Assembly: GCF_014189535.1 (NCBI RefSeq)
Contig: NZ_CP050308.1
Span: 1 to 64,000, forward strand
DNA: 64,000 bases
Direction of reading: 5' to 3'
DNA from: Rhizobium lusitanum
GTDB lineage: Bacteria; Pseudomonadota; Alphaproteobacteria; Rhizobiales; Rhizobiaceae
The position numbers were made by a program, and so were the translations under genes. The notes under the pieces were generated by a model that did not search any database, was not told the DNA's origin, and saw only the letters and a program-made list of their open reading frames with translations. Positions 47,497 through 56,955 of this stretch are shown here, in pieces. Positions within the stretch are counted from its first letter, which is position 1; the number at the start of each line of letters is the position of its first letter.

Positions 47497-48120
47497 GAAA
47501 ATTGTGCTCCTCGGCGCCGGCATGCGGAAAGGGGCCGGCCTGTCATTGAGACAAGCCGGATGCAATCCATCACTGCTGCACCGGATAATGAAAGTCGCGA
47601 TTGGTTGTTTTGCGATGACAACAGCCAGACGGCAACCGGGACGTTAGTTCCCCGGGGTCTGTTCACTTCTTGAGAAAGCTGCTGCGGTAACATCCGTAAC
47701 CAAGCGAAATCGACAATACCTTAGACCCAAATCGGGCCCGATGAATGTGCTCTCTAGAGAGCGTTTGGTGGCACTCCACCGATGAATTTCCCGCGCAAAA
47801 CCGGAAATTCAGATATCCAGTATGGGGCAGAAGCACTGGAGACGGCGGATGACGGCCGCGGATGGCGCCTAGTACTCTAAGGCGGCTGCCTTTGCGGCGA
47901 CTCTATCCCGTCAACACTTATACCCTAATATGCGTTGTATGTTTTATCTGTCACAATAGCAAGGGGAAAGCCAAGTATGCCATAATATTGATGGATTCGT
48001 CGGATGATGAAGGTCCGAGGGTCGCGTTTCCGATTCTTTAACCGGCGCGTCGTCGCGTCACGAAATGCCGCGCCGTCGATGGCTTTCGCGTCGTTTTGAG
48101 ACTTCAAAAACAACGTCGGA
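47497..48120. other. Long upstream region of rne and amiC
   Basis: 624 bases between divergent rne and amiC with no convincing gene. It probably contains both promoters and a long rne 5' untranslated region, as is usual for autoregulated rne. A perfect 14-base palindrome lies at 47749-47762. Confidence 0.5.
47749..47762. repeat. 14-base perfect palindrome upstream of rne
   Basis: GCTCTCTAGAGAGC, 253 bases upstream of the rne ATG. Could be an operator half-site pair or a leader hairpin of limited stability. Confidence 0.35.
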
Positions 48121-49395
48121 ATGAATATGGGGCGCAGTGGGCAATTGTTAAAGGGATGGCGGCATGCAGCGGAGAGTGGCGTGAGGGCCTTGCGAATTGC
48201 ACTAGCGGCTTTTGCTGTGACGGCTCTTTCCGCCGTTTCGCCGCTTGCGACGGCTGAGGCTGCCGCCGATCCCGTGCTTGCCTATGATGCTCGCATTGCC
48301 GGCGATGACGCCCGCACCCGCATCGTCATCGACATGGACCGGGAGGCGACATTTTCCGTCCATTATCTCGACAATCCCGTGCGCGTGGTCATCGACCTTC
48401 CGGCAACTGCTTTTGGCTTCCCGGCTGCCGACCTCAAGCCGATCGGGCTTTTCAAGGATATCCGCTACGGCACCATGGACCAGGACAGCGCTCGCATCGT
48501 GCTGACGGCAACGAAGCCGGTGAAGCTGGTTATGGCCAAGGTGCAGTCTGATGAAAATGGCAAGGGGCATCGCCTTGTGCTTGATGCCGAGATGCTGCCC
48601 GCCGGCCAATTCGCGGAACTCGTCAAGCAGCAGAGCTGGGCCAATGATGATACAGCCAAGGATGTTGGCCCGGTGGCGCCGATGGAAAAGCTCGATCCGG
48701 GCATCTTCCTTGTGGCTGTCGATGCCGGCCATGGCGGTATCGACACCGGCGCGACCGCCAGCGATGGCGTCACGCACGAAAAGGAAATTACGCTCGCCTA
48801 CGCCAAGCTTCTGGCTGACAGACTGAACGCCCAGCCCGGTATCAAGGCTTTTCTGACACGTGACAAGGATGAATATCTGTCGCTGTCGCAACGCGTGACC
48901 ATCGCTCGCCAGAACCATGCATCACTCTTTATATCTTTGCATGCCGATACGTTGAAGCAGAAGGATATCCGCGGCGCGACGGTCTACACCATCTCCGACA
49001 AGGCCTCCGACAAGCTGGCTGGTGAAGTGGCCGACCGCGAGAACAACTCCGATCAGCTCGCCGGTGCGGAGACGCAAACTCAGCCCGCCGCGGTCGCCGA
49101 TATCCTGATGGATCTGACCCGGCGTGAAACGCAGGCTTTTTCCATTTCCCTGGCGCAGGATGTGCTGACCTCCTTCAATGGCCAGATCTCCATGATCAAC
49201 AATCCGCATCGCCATGCCGGGTTCCGCGTATTGCAGGCGCCGGATGTGCCCTCCATTCTGCTCGAACTGGGGTTCCTGTCGAACAAGGATGATGAGAAGC
49301 TGCTGCTCGATCCCGATTGGCGTCAGAAGCTGATCGGTCAGCTAACTGCCGCCGTCAAACAATACCGCGCTTCGACCGCTGCGAATGGCGGATAA
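48121..49395 (+). CDS. amiC: N-acetylmuramoyl-L-alanine amidase with AMIN domain
   Basis: A 424-residue periplasmic amidase that removes stem peptides from glycan during daughter-cell separation. After a signal peptide (about residues 20-48) comes an AMIN domain (IVIDMDREATFSVHYLDNPVRVVIDLP) and then an Amidase_3 catalytic domain with zinc ligands in VAVDAGHGGIDTGA, HEKEITLAYAK and SLFISLHADT, and VPSILLELGFLSN near the end. The first ATG or the third codon ATG may start it. It is upstream of the PBP gene, a conserved rhizobial order. Confidence 0.94.
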   Translation: MNMGRSGQLLKGWRHAAESGVRALRIALAAFAVTALSAVSPLATAEAAADPVLAYDARIAGDDARTRIVIDMDREATFSVHYLDNPVRVVIDLPATAFGFPAADLKPIGLFKDIRYGTMDQDSARIVLTATKPVKLVMAKVQSDENGKGHRLVLDAEMLPAGQFAELVKQQSWANDDTAKDVGPVAPMEKLDPGIFLVAVDAGHGGIDTGATASDGVTHEKEITLAYAKLLADRLNAQPGIKAFLTRDKDEYLSLSQRVTIARQNHASLFISLHADTLKQKDIRGATVYTISDKASDKLAGEVADRENNSDQLAGAETQTQPAAVADILMDLTRRETQAFSISLAQDVLTSFNGQISMINNPHRHAGFRVLQAPDVPSILLELGFLSNKDDEKLLLDPDWRQKLIGQLTAAVKQYRASTAANGG

Positions 49396-49656
49396 AGGGT
49401 ATGGACGGCGGGCGCCGTTCGTGTCTTCCATGTAACAGCCCCTGCTAATAGGCCGGGATGAAATGGCAAATACCGGCTGGAGCCCTATTTTGCTCACATT
49501 CCCGCCGTTACAGCGAAGTATTGTTCGCCTACAGACGGCATGCACGGCTTTGTGTTGTTGTCGTCTTGCATTAACACCGTGAGCGTGCAAAACGCCCGTA
49601 AATATGCGATGTTCTCGCATATGTGCCGCATGAAGAAGAAGCACCGGTAGCATCAT

Positions 49657-52122
49657 ATGGTCAGACTGATAGGATATTTCTTTGGATTGGGCTGCATCCT
49701 GTTCCTGGGTGTTGCGGCCGCGGCGGCTATTTATCTGAGCGTCGTCTCCAAGGATCTGCCGGACTACGAGGTCCTGGCAAAGTACGCGCCGCCGGTAACG
49801 ACGCGCATCCATGCCGGCAACGGCGCGCTGATGAAGGAATATTCGCGGGAAAACCGGCTGTTTATTCCGATCCAGGCTATTCCCGACCGCCTCAAGGCGG
49901 CTTTCCTGTCGGCTGAAGACAAGAATTTCTACAATCATCCGGGCGTGGATGTCGGCGGTCTGTTGCGCGCAGTTGCCGTCAACCTGCAGAATATCGGTTC
50001 AGGCCGCCGCTTTGTTGGCGCGTCGACAATCACGCAGCAGGTCGCCAAGAACTTTCTGCTATCGGCGGACCAGACCTTCGACCGCAAGCTCAAGGAAGCG
50101 ATCCTGTCCTTCCGCATCGAGCAGGCCTACAGCAAGGACAAGATCCTTGAGCTCTATCTGAACGAGATCTATTTCGGCCTCAATTCCTATGGCATCGCCG
50201 GCGCAGCACTCACCTATTTCGACAAATCGGTCAACGAACTGACCATTGCCGATTCGGCCTATCTCGCCTCGCTGCCCAAGGGACCTGCCAACTACAATCC
50301 ATTCCGTCATCCTGAAGCCGCGATGACCCGCCGCAACTGGGTGATCGACCGCATGGTCGAGAATGGCTACGTCAGCCAGAGCGATGGTGAAGAGGCCAAG
50401 AAGCAGACGCTCGGCGTCGCACCGCCGAAGAATGGGCCGTCGCTTGCCGCCTCGGATTTCTTTGCCGAGGAAGTTCGCCGGCAGTTGATCGATCAATATG
50501 GAGAGAAGGCGCTCTATGAGGGCGGCCTTTCCGTGCGCACATCGTTTGATCCGCAATTGCAGCTCGAAGCGCGCAAGGCGCTGCAGGACGGCCTCATCGA
50601 CTATGACGAGCGTCGTGGCTTCCATGGCCCGATCAAGCAGATCGCGACATCGCAGGACTGGGGTCCGGAGCTTGCCAAGATTCCGACTTTGAGCGACGTT
50701 CCGGAGTGGCAGCTTGCCGTGGTACTTTCCGTGTCCGACCAGGCGGTTGATATCGGCTTGCAGCCGAGCGTCGATGCCGCCGGCAGGGTCGCGACCGAGC
50801 GCAAGCGCGGCGTCATAGCGGCCGCCGATATGCGTTGGGCATTCCGCCTGGCTGGCAGCGGCAAGGCGGCGAAATCGCCGAGCGGCGTGCTGAGCCCCGG
50901 CGATGTGGTCTTCGCCCAGAAGACCGGCGGTGCGGATTCCAGCAGCTATCGTCTGCGCCAGCCGCCGAAAGTGCAGGGTGGCCTCGTCGCGATGGATCCG
51001 CATACCGGCCGCGTGCTTGCCATGGTCGGCGGCTTCTCCTACGCGCAATCTGAATTCAACCGTGCCACCCAGGCCAAGCGCCAGCCTGGCTCATCCTTCA
51101 AGCCCTTCGTCTATGCCGCGGCTATGGACAATGGCTACACTCCGGCTTCGGTCATTCTCGATGACCCTCTGCAAATTACCCTCAGCAATGGGGATGTTTG
51201 GAAACCGACGAACTATGAAGGCGAGGGCGGTGGCGCCCATACGCTTCGCTTCGCCATCGAGCATTCACGTAACCTGATGACCGTGCGCCTTGCCGCCGAC
51301 ATGGGCATGCCGCTGGTTGCCGAGTACGCCAATCGCTTCGGCATCTACGACCGCATGAACCCGGTGCTTGCCATGTCGCTTGGCGCTGGCGAAACGACGG
51401 TGCTGCGTATGGTTTCCGCCTATTCGGTCATTGCCAATGGCGGCAAGCAGATCAAGCCGACATTGATCGACCGCATTCAGGACCGCTATGGCGCGACCAT
51501 CTTCAAGCATGAAGAGCGCGTCTGCGAGGCCTGCAATGTCAGCGAATGGAAAAACCAGGACGAGCCCGTGATCGCCGACAACCGCGAGCAGGTGCTTGAT
51601 CCGATGACGGCCTATCAGGTGACGTCGATGATGCAGGGCGTGATTCTTCGCGGCACCGCCGCCGGCAAGATCAAGCTGAACACCGACGTCGCCGGCAAGA
51701 CCGGCACGACCAACGACGAGAAGGACGCCTGGTTCGTCGGCTACACGCCGAGCCTCGTTGCCGGCCTCTATATCGGTTACGACACGCCGAGCACGCTCGG
51801 TCGCGGCGGAACCGGCGGGTCGCTTGCAGCACCGATCTTCAACGAGTTCATGCAGGCAGCCACCCAGGATCAGCCGCCGCAGAAGTTCCAGGTTCCGGCG
51901 GGCATGATTATCACGGCGGTCAATCGCGGAACCGGTATGGCGGCTCAGCCCGGCGATCCGAACGCCATCATGGAAGCCTTCAAGCCCGGCACCGGCCCGG
52001 CCACGACCTTCACGGTCATCGGCGGCGGCGATGCTTCGGCACAGGTCGCGCCCGAGGAGATTCTCAGAACCTCGCCGCAGGCCAACCAGGCGGTCACTTC
52101 AGGCTCGGGCGGCCTCTTCTGA
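49657..52122 (+). CDS. mrcA: Penicillin-binding protein 1A (bifunctional)
   Basis: A class A PBP of 821 residues that polymerises and cross-links peptidoglycan. One N-terminal membrane anchor (LIGYFFGLGCILFLGVAAAAAIYL) precedes the GT51 domain (AFLSAEDKNFYNHPGVD with catalytic Glu; GASTITQQVAKNFLL; ELYLNEIYFG). An OB-like insertion lies before the transpeptidase. Transpeptidase motifs are SSFK (nucleophile Ser479), SRN and GKTGTTND. The tail is Gly/Ser-rich. It follows amiC by 261 bases and precedes prfB. Confidence 0.96.
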   Translation: MVRLIGYFFGLGCILFLGVAAAAAIYLSVVSKDLPDYEVLAKYAPPVTTRIHAGNGALMKEYSRENRLFIPIQAIPDRLKAAFLSAEDKNFYNHPGVDVGGLLRAVAVNLQNIGSGRRFVGASTITQQVAKNFLLSADQTFDRKLKEAILSFRIEQAYSKDKILELYLNEIYFGLNSYGIAGAALTYFDKSVNELTIADSAYLASLPKGPANYNPFRHPEAAMTRRNWVIDRMVENGYVSQSDGEEAKKQTLGVAPPKNGPSLAASDFFAEEVRRQLIDQYGEKALYEGGLSVRTSFDPQLQLEARKALQDGLIDYDERRGFHGPIKQIATSQDWGPELAKIPTLSDVPEWQLAVVLSVSDQAVDIGLQPSVDAAGRVATERKRGVIAAADMRWAFRLAGSGKAAKSPSGVLSPGDVVFAQKTGGADSSSYRLRQPPKVQGGLVAMDPHTGRVLAMVGGFSYAQSEFNRATQAKRQPGSSFKPFVYAAAMDNGYTPASVILDDPLQITLSNGDVWKPTNYEGEGGGAHTLRFAIEHSRNLMTVRLAADMGMPLVAEYANRFGIYDRMNPVLAMSLGAGETTVLRMVSAYSVIANGGKQIKPTLIDRIQDRYGATIFKHEERVCEACNVSEWKNQDEPVIADNREQVLDPMTAYQVTSMMQGVILRGTAAGKIKLNTDVAGKTGTTNDEKDAWFVGYTPSLVAGLYIGYDTPSTLGRGGTGGSLAAPIFNEFMQAATQDQPPQKFQVPAGMIITAVNRGTGMAAQPGDPNAIMEAFKPGTGPATTFTVIGGGDASAQVAPEEILRTSPQANQAVTSGSGGLF

Positions 52123-52145
52123 TCCAAACGGATTTCTCCAATGAA

Positions 52146-52175
52146 CATGCCGCGGGGCTTTACAGCCGCGGCATG
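52146..52175. terminator. Stem-loop downstream of the PBP gene
   Basis: CATGCCGCGG and CCGCGGCATG pair perfectly around a ten-base loop, 24 bases after the stop. The tail (TATATCTATG) is only moderately T-rich. Confidence 0.5.
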
Positions 52176-52248
52176 TATATCTATGTCACCAGCACTCTTT
52201 GAATTGTGCAACGGTTCATATCGAACCGCCGGATGAAGAAGCAGGATT

Positions 52249-53380
52249 ATGCGAGCGGAAATCGAGAAAATAGTCGACGAGACCAAGCAGGCCATAAGCC
52301 TGCTGAGGAGGCATCTTTGACTGGGATCAGGCGGTAAGACGACTGGACTGGTTGAATAACAAGTCAGAGGATCCGACCCTCTGGAATGATGCCACCGAAG
52401 CACAGAAGCTGATGCGCGAGCGCCAGCATCTTGACGACGGCATTAGCGGCGTGCGTGCGCTTGAGCAGCAGCTTACCGACAATGTCGAGATGATCGAGCT
52501 TGGCGAGGAAGAGGGCGATGCCGACGTCGTCCGCGAAGCCGAAGACGCTCTCAAGACGTTGAAGACGGAGGCTGCACGCCGGCAGGTGGAAGCCATGCTG
52601 TCGGGCGAAGCCGATTCTAACGACACCTATGTCGAAGTCCATTCCGGCGCCGGCGGCACGGAGAGCCAGGACTGGGCGAACATGCTGTTGCGCATGTACA
52701 CCCGCTGGGCCGAACGCCAGCGCTTCAAGGTGGAGCTTCTGGAAGTTCATGACGGTGAAGAAGCCGGCATCAAGTCCGCGACGCTTCTGGTCAAGGGCCA
52801 CAATGCCTATGGCTGGCTGAAGACCGAATCGGGTGTTCATCGCCTGGTGCGTATCTCTCCCTATGACAGCAACGCACGCCGTCATACGTCCTTCTCGTCG
52901 ATCTGGATCTATCCTGTGGTCGACGACTCGATCCAGATCGATATCAATGAAGGTGACTGCCGCATCGATACCTATCGTTCGTCCGGCGCCGGCGGCCAGC
53001 ACGTCAACACGACCGATTCGGCCGTGCGTATCACGCACATCCCGACCGGCATCGTCGTGCAGTGCCAGCAGGAACGTTCACAGCACAAGAACCGCGCCAA
53101 GGCGTGGGACATGCTGCGTGCCCGCATGTACGAGGCGGAGTTGATGAAGCGGGAAGAGGCAGCCAGTGCCGAAGCCGCGTCGAAGACCGATATTGGCTGG
53201 GGCCACCAGATCCGCTCCTACGTCCTGCAGCCCTACCAGCTCGTCAAGGACCTGCGCACTGGCGTTACCAGCACCGCTCCGGACGACGTGCTCGACGGCG
53301 ATCTCAACGAATTCATGGAAGCAGCACTCGCCCACCGCATCAGCGGCGCGGCCGATGCGGCCGTGGACGACGTGGATTGA
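52249..53380 (+). CDS. prfB: Peptide chain release factor 2 (programmed +1 frameshift)
   Basis: RF2, reading UGA and UAA stops. The first 23 codons start at ATG 52249 (AGGA upstream) and end at an in-frame TGA at 52318-52320. Skipping T52318 continues as GAC TGG GAT with the rest of RF2 in frame to 53380, giving 376 residues. The recoding signal is complete: AGGAGG as internal Shine-Dalgarno, then CTT TGA C. GGQ is in [12 protein letters not shown]; the stop-recognition tripeptide SPF appears as SPY in [17 protein letters not shown] terminator follows. Confidence 0.96.
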
Positions 53381-53399
53381 GATCAGGATTCGCTTGAGT

Positions 53400-53430
53400 A
53401 AAAAAGAGCCCCGGAGACGGGGCTTTTTTA
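53400..53430. terminator. Terminator of prfB (bidirectional)
   Basis: AGCCCCG and CGGGGCT form the stem around GAGA, with T-runs on both sides. It lies between the convergent prfB and nadK ends. Confidence 0.9.
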
Positions 53431-53472
53431 TTGGCTATTGTAATGTTCGCACGGCCGTAGACAAAACAATCC

Positions 53473-54246
53473 TCAACCCGAAAACTGTTCCGCCAGGATC
53501 CTGTCCGACCACGACCTGTCCGGATCGGACAGGATGCGCGCCGTCGTGTCTTCGCTCTGGGTGATTCGGACGCCGACGACTGATTTGACCTCGGTGTTGT
53601 CGGCGGCAGCGTTGACCGGGCGTTTTTCCGCTTCGAGCACGGTGATATCGACCGTCACCTTGTTCGGCAGGAGCGCGCCGCGCCAGCGGCGGGGGCGGAA
53701 GGCGCTGACCGGCGTCATGGCAAGCAGCGGTGCCTCCAGCGGCAGGATGGGGCCATGCGCGGAAAGATTATAGGCGGTGGAGCCCGCCGGCGTCGTCACC
53801 ATCAGGCCATCGCAGATCAATTCCGGCAGGCGGACGCGGCCGTCGATCTCGACCTTTAGCTTTGCCGTCTGATAGGACTGGCGAAACAGCGACACCTCGT
53901 TGATGGCCAAGGCAACGCAACTGCTACCATCCGCATTGCGCGTGGTCATCTGTAGCGGGTGAAATGCGTTTTCGACGGCGGCCTCGATGCGCTCCAGCAG
54001 GTTATCGGTGCGATAGTCGTTCATCAGGAACCCGATCGAACCGCGATTCATGCCATAGACGCGTTTACCGGAATTCATTGTCGTGTGCAGCGTCTGCAAC
54101 ATGAAGCCGTCGCCACCGAGCGCCACGACGATATCTGCATTCGCCTGCGGCGTCTGGCCATAGAGGCGAATCAGTTCCTCTTGCGCGGCCTGGGCTTCCG
54201 GCGCGGTCGAGGCGAGAAAACAAACAGATTGAAAAGCGCGTGACAT
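53473..54246 (-). CDS. nadK: NAD kinase
   Basis: Phosphorylates NAD to NADP, 257 residues. The GGDG motif is in IVVALGGDGFMLQTL, and the conserved GMNRGSIGFLMND and VTTPAGSTAYNLSAHGPILP segments are intact. Sixteen residues at the C-terminus after a variable region are typical of alphaproteobacterial forms. Convergent with prfB. Confidence 0.95.
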   Translation of the reverse strand: MSRAFQSVCFLASTAPEAQAAQEELIRLYGQTPQANADIVVALGGDGFMLQTLHTTMNSGKRVYGMNRGSIGFLMNDYRTDNLLERIEAAVENAFHPLQMTTRNADGSSCVALAINEVSLFRQSYQTAKLKVEIDGRVRLPELICDGLMVTTPAGSTAYNLSAHGPILPLEAPLLAMTPVSAFRPRRWRGALLPNKVTVDITVLEAEKRPVNAAADNTEVKSVVGVRITQSEDTTARILSDPDRSWSDRILAEQFSG

Positions 54247-54365
54247 GCAACGTCCTTTAAACAGTCATACTAGGTAAATGATATTCCCCCCATGCGACAA
54301 GACGTTTCGCAAAGAGTGGTGAATCCACAAGAGGATCGCCGATACGTCGGATTGAGGTTGAACAG

Positions 54366-54392
54366 TTGATTTTCCTCTTTACAGGAAATCAA
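54366..54392. repeat. Inverted repeat upstream of tRNA-Thr
   Basis: TTGATTTTCC and GGAAATCAA pair with one bulge around TCTTTACA, 25 bases before the tRNA. It overlaps a possible -35 element. Confidence 0.35.
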
Positions 54393-54417
54393 AATCTGCT
54401 ACTTGGCATGCCGTTGT

Positions 54418-54493
<76 letters not shown>

Positions 54494-54641
54494 CTTTTTC
54501 CCAGTGACTCAACATCTCATGCGCAGGCTGCCAGATCGCCCGATGCGGGAAGACATTGCGCCAGCATGATTGGAAATGTCATCCTTTGGGTATTTACGAT
54601 GATCGCAGACACGCGATTCTCTTTTGCTAGGTGTGAAAAAT

Positions 54642-54911
54642 ATGACCGGTAAGCCCAAGAAGCCCAAACTCGAACATTCAGAACTCTCCGGCGAATTCAC
54701 CGAGGGCGACATGACCGTGCTTGTGGATATCTTCCGTCCGGCGGGCACACAGGAAGACTGGCGGATGGAAGTTATCACGCCCGACGAGGATCTGATCGAA
54801 TGGGAAGAGCCTTTTGCGACCGATCGCGAGGCGTTTGATGAATTCCTGGCGACGGTCGCCCGGGATGGCATCAAGACGTTCTTTGACGATTCTGATCCGG
54901 CGGTTCACTAG
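54642..54911 (+). CDS. Small conserved hypothetical protein
   Basis: An 89-residue acidic protein starting MTGKPKKPKLEHSELSGEF, with a likely beta-alpha pattern (MTVLVDIFRPAGTQEDWRMEVITPDEDLIEW) and no signal peptide or motif I recognise. Codon use matches neighbours. ATG 54642 is favoured over upstream TTG. Function unknown. Confidence 0.7.
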   Translation: MTGKPKKPKLEHSELSGEFTEGDMTVLVDIFRPAGTQEDWRMEVITPDEDLIEWEEPFATDREAFDEFLATVARDGIKTFFDDSDPAVH

Positions 54912-55007
54912 TCGCGCGTCGCACGCCTACAGGACCTCTGCGGGCGTATTTACAACGTCTGAAATGGGCATACACTTTCTCCCTCGACTACGGACGAGGG
55001 AATGGCC

Positions 55008-55301
55008 ATGCGCAAGGCATTCAGGCATATCGTCTTGGGATTATTGTTCGTCGCGAGCACGTTGGCTGCAAGTACGCCGGCAATGGCCGACCAGGATTGC
55101 TACTGTAAGAACAGGGACGGAAAGCAGCATGCGATCGGCGAGGTCGCCTGCATGACCGTCGACGGCAAGAGCTATCTTGCCCAGTGCGAGATGAACCTCA
55201 ACGTCCCCTCCTGGTCGAAGCTGCGGGAGGGATGTCCGGTTACCCAGCGATCGCAGTTACAACAATCGGCTTGGCATCAGCAGCCGATTACTGTTCGCTG
55301 A
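55008..55301 (+). CDS. Small exported cysteine-containing protein
   Basis: A 97-residue protein with a clear signal peptide (HIVLGLLFVASTLAASTPAMA) and a short mature part containing five cysteines (DQDCYCKNRDGK, EVACMTVDG, AQCEMN, REGCP). It is probably disulphide-bonded in the periplasm. ATG 55008 is seven bases past GAGGG; ATG 55002 is too close to it. I do not recognise a family. Confidence 0.7.
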   Translation: MRKAFRHIVLGLLFVASTLAASTPAMADQDCYCKNRDGKQHAIGEVACMTVDGKSYLAQCEMNLNVPSWSKLREGCPVTQRSQLQQSAWHQQPITVR

Positions 55302-55313
55302 ACGGGCTCTGGT

Positions 55314-56108
55314 TTAGTGGCAGCGGTAGGCGCGTTCCGATAGGGCGCCCATGCCTGAGCGGGTCATGAGTTCATAGAGAATGCGCCGGCCGAAGGGGTT
55401 GTGCAGGCGGATGGCGTCGGATCCGAGGAAGTGCGTTTCCGCCAGTTCGAAGGCTCTGAGATGCGGAGCCCGCATGATCGCCGCACGATAGAAATCGTGA
55501 AATTCGCGCCGGCAGACGTAGGTCTTGTATTTCGTCATGCAGAAGGCCGAGAAGTCCTGATCGTTGTTACGCAGGAAATCAGCGACGCCGACGGTCACTT
55601 CCGGCCAGGCGGGATTGAAGGTGTCGTCGAAGACGATGACACCATGATCGGCGATCGTCTCTTTTGCCAGTCTGCAGTCGGCCTCCAGATTCGCCAATGT
55701 GTGGCCACCGTCGACGCTGAAGAAGCGCACCTTGCCGACTTTGTCCAATACGTCCTTCGGGGACAGTTCCGCGCTGTCACCGACAACGAGCAGATCCTTG
55801 TTGACCGACAGGCCAAGACGGTCGCCATTCCGTAGGAATGAGCGGTATTGCTCGGAAGTGCCGTTCGACATTTCGCCGATATCGAAGAGATCTATGCCGA
55901 GGACACGGTCGTCCGGCGAGGTGATCTTTTTCAGGAGAAAATAGGAACGGCCGAAATAAACGCCGATTTCAGCGACGCCGCCTTCCAGTCCATGCTCGCG
56001 CTGGCGCTCCAGGATGGAAAGATAAACAAGGGCATCAGGCGGATCGATATATCCTTCTACACTTCGCAAATCGTGGAAGATGAATTTACGGATATTCGAT
56101 GGAATCAT
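55314..56108 (-). CDS. Class I SAM-dependent methyltransferase
   Basis: A 264-residue protein with SAM-binding features: GGVAEIGVYFGRSYFLLKK (motif I region), VLGIDLFDIG, VVGDSAEL, VRFFSVDGGHTLANLEAD and GVIVFDDTFNPAWPEV. This is the Methyltransf_24-like pattern used in polysaccharide or cephalosporin-hydroxylase-type methyltransferases. Substrate unknown. Upstream neighbours do not indicate a pathway. Confidence 0.8.
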   Translation of the reverse strand: MIPSNIRKFIFHDLRSVEGYIDPPDALVYLSILERQREHGLEGGVAEIGVYFGRSYFLLKKITSPDDRVLGIDLFDIGEMSNGTSEQYRSFLRNGDRLGLSVNKDLLVVGDSAELSPKDVLDKVGKVRFFSVDGGHTLANLEADCRLAKETIADHGVIVFDDTFNPAWPEVTVGVADFLRNNDQDFSAFCMTKYKTYVCRREFHDFYRAAIMRAPHLRAFELAETHFLGSDAIRLHNPFGRRILYELMTRSGMGALSERAYRCH

Positions 56109-56217
56109 GCACGCTGCGCCCGTTTTGCAATATGTCTTATCTCGATCAGCTTTAGGCTAATCTAATGTTAGATAGTCATATTGCGGGAATTTCAACCCGT
56201 AGCTGGGTATCGGAATT

Positions 56218-56916
56218 TTAGCCGCCCTGCTTGCGCACCAGCAGCATCGGGTCGCCCTCTTCCTCGTCGGATGTCTTGAAGCTGCCATCCGGTTGCATAT
56301 CGAAGGAGAGCGAGGAGCCATCGCCTCCCATCAGCACCAGCCCGAAACCTTCCATGGCCCAAAGGGAAAGCTTGAGATCGGCGATGTTGGCCGGGCAGTC
56401 GCCGCCCGGTGACATTTTCGGCGTTCCGTCCTTGTCGGTCTCGCTGGTCAGCGTGACATCGCATATGGCTTTGCCGTCCGGCTGCCGGACTTGCCAGATG
56501 CCGCTCAGGCTTGCAGCTGTGGGGACGTGGTCGACATCGCCAAGCGCCGGCAGTAGCCACATCGGATCGGCCCCTTCGCTTTCCCAGGGGGAGCCTTCCT
56601 CCTCCTGAAGGCGAACCAGCACCTTCTGCGTCGTGTCACTAATGGTGAGCGAGCCGTCGTCGGTGAAATTCCAGACGGCGGCCTTGGCAAGAGCGGGTAG
56701 GGCGGTTGCGCAGGCATCCGCGCCGCTGATGGCATAGCCGCCGGCTGTTTTCGCGGTCTCGAAGGTGAGGCGGCAGCCCTTGGCGCCATTCTCGGGCGCC
56801 AGCAGCCAAGTGCCGGCCTGCGCCTGCACAAGTTCATCATCGGCAGCGTGCGCCGGTTGGCCGACGGCGAGGATGACGGCGATGGAGACCGCCGCGAGAC
56901 CAAAACTACGGATCAA
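56218..56916 (-). CDS. Exported protein with two AprI/Inh protease-inhibitor-like domains
   Basis: A 232-residue protein with a signal peptide (LAAVSIAVILAVGQPAHA) and two tandem segments of the Inh type. The first is QAGTWLLAPENGAKGCRLTFE with WNFTDDGSLTISD, the second SGIWQVRQPDGKAICDVTLTS with GDCPANIADLKLSLWAMEG. AprI/Inh proteins normally have one such domain and inhibit secreted metalloproteases in the periplasm. The likely start is a TTG at 56916 with GGGGGAA six bases upstream. No metalloprotease gene is in the window. Confidence 0.78.
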   Translation of the reverse strand: MIRSFGLAAVSIAVILAVGQPAHAADDELVQAQAGTWLLAPENGAKGCRLTFETAKTAGGYAISGADACATALPALAKAAVWNFTDDGSLTISDTTQKVLVRLQEEEGSPWESEGADPMWLLPALGDVDHVPTAASLSGIWQVRQPDGKAICDVTLTSETDKDGTPKMSPGGDCPANIADLKLSLWAMEGFGLVLMGGDGSSLSFDMQPDGSFKTSDEEEGDPMLLVRKQGG

Positions 56917-56955
56917 GGCAAATTCCCCCAAATCTGCTGCGGCGGTGAAGTGCCG

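Noticed and set aside
47925..48113. 62-codon minus-strand frame upstream of rne
   Set aside because: Charged, repetitive composition and no start context; likely chance.
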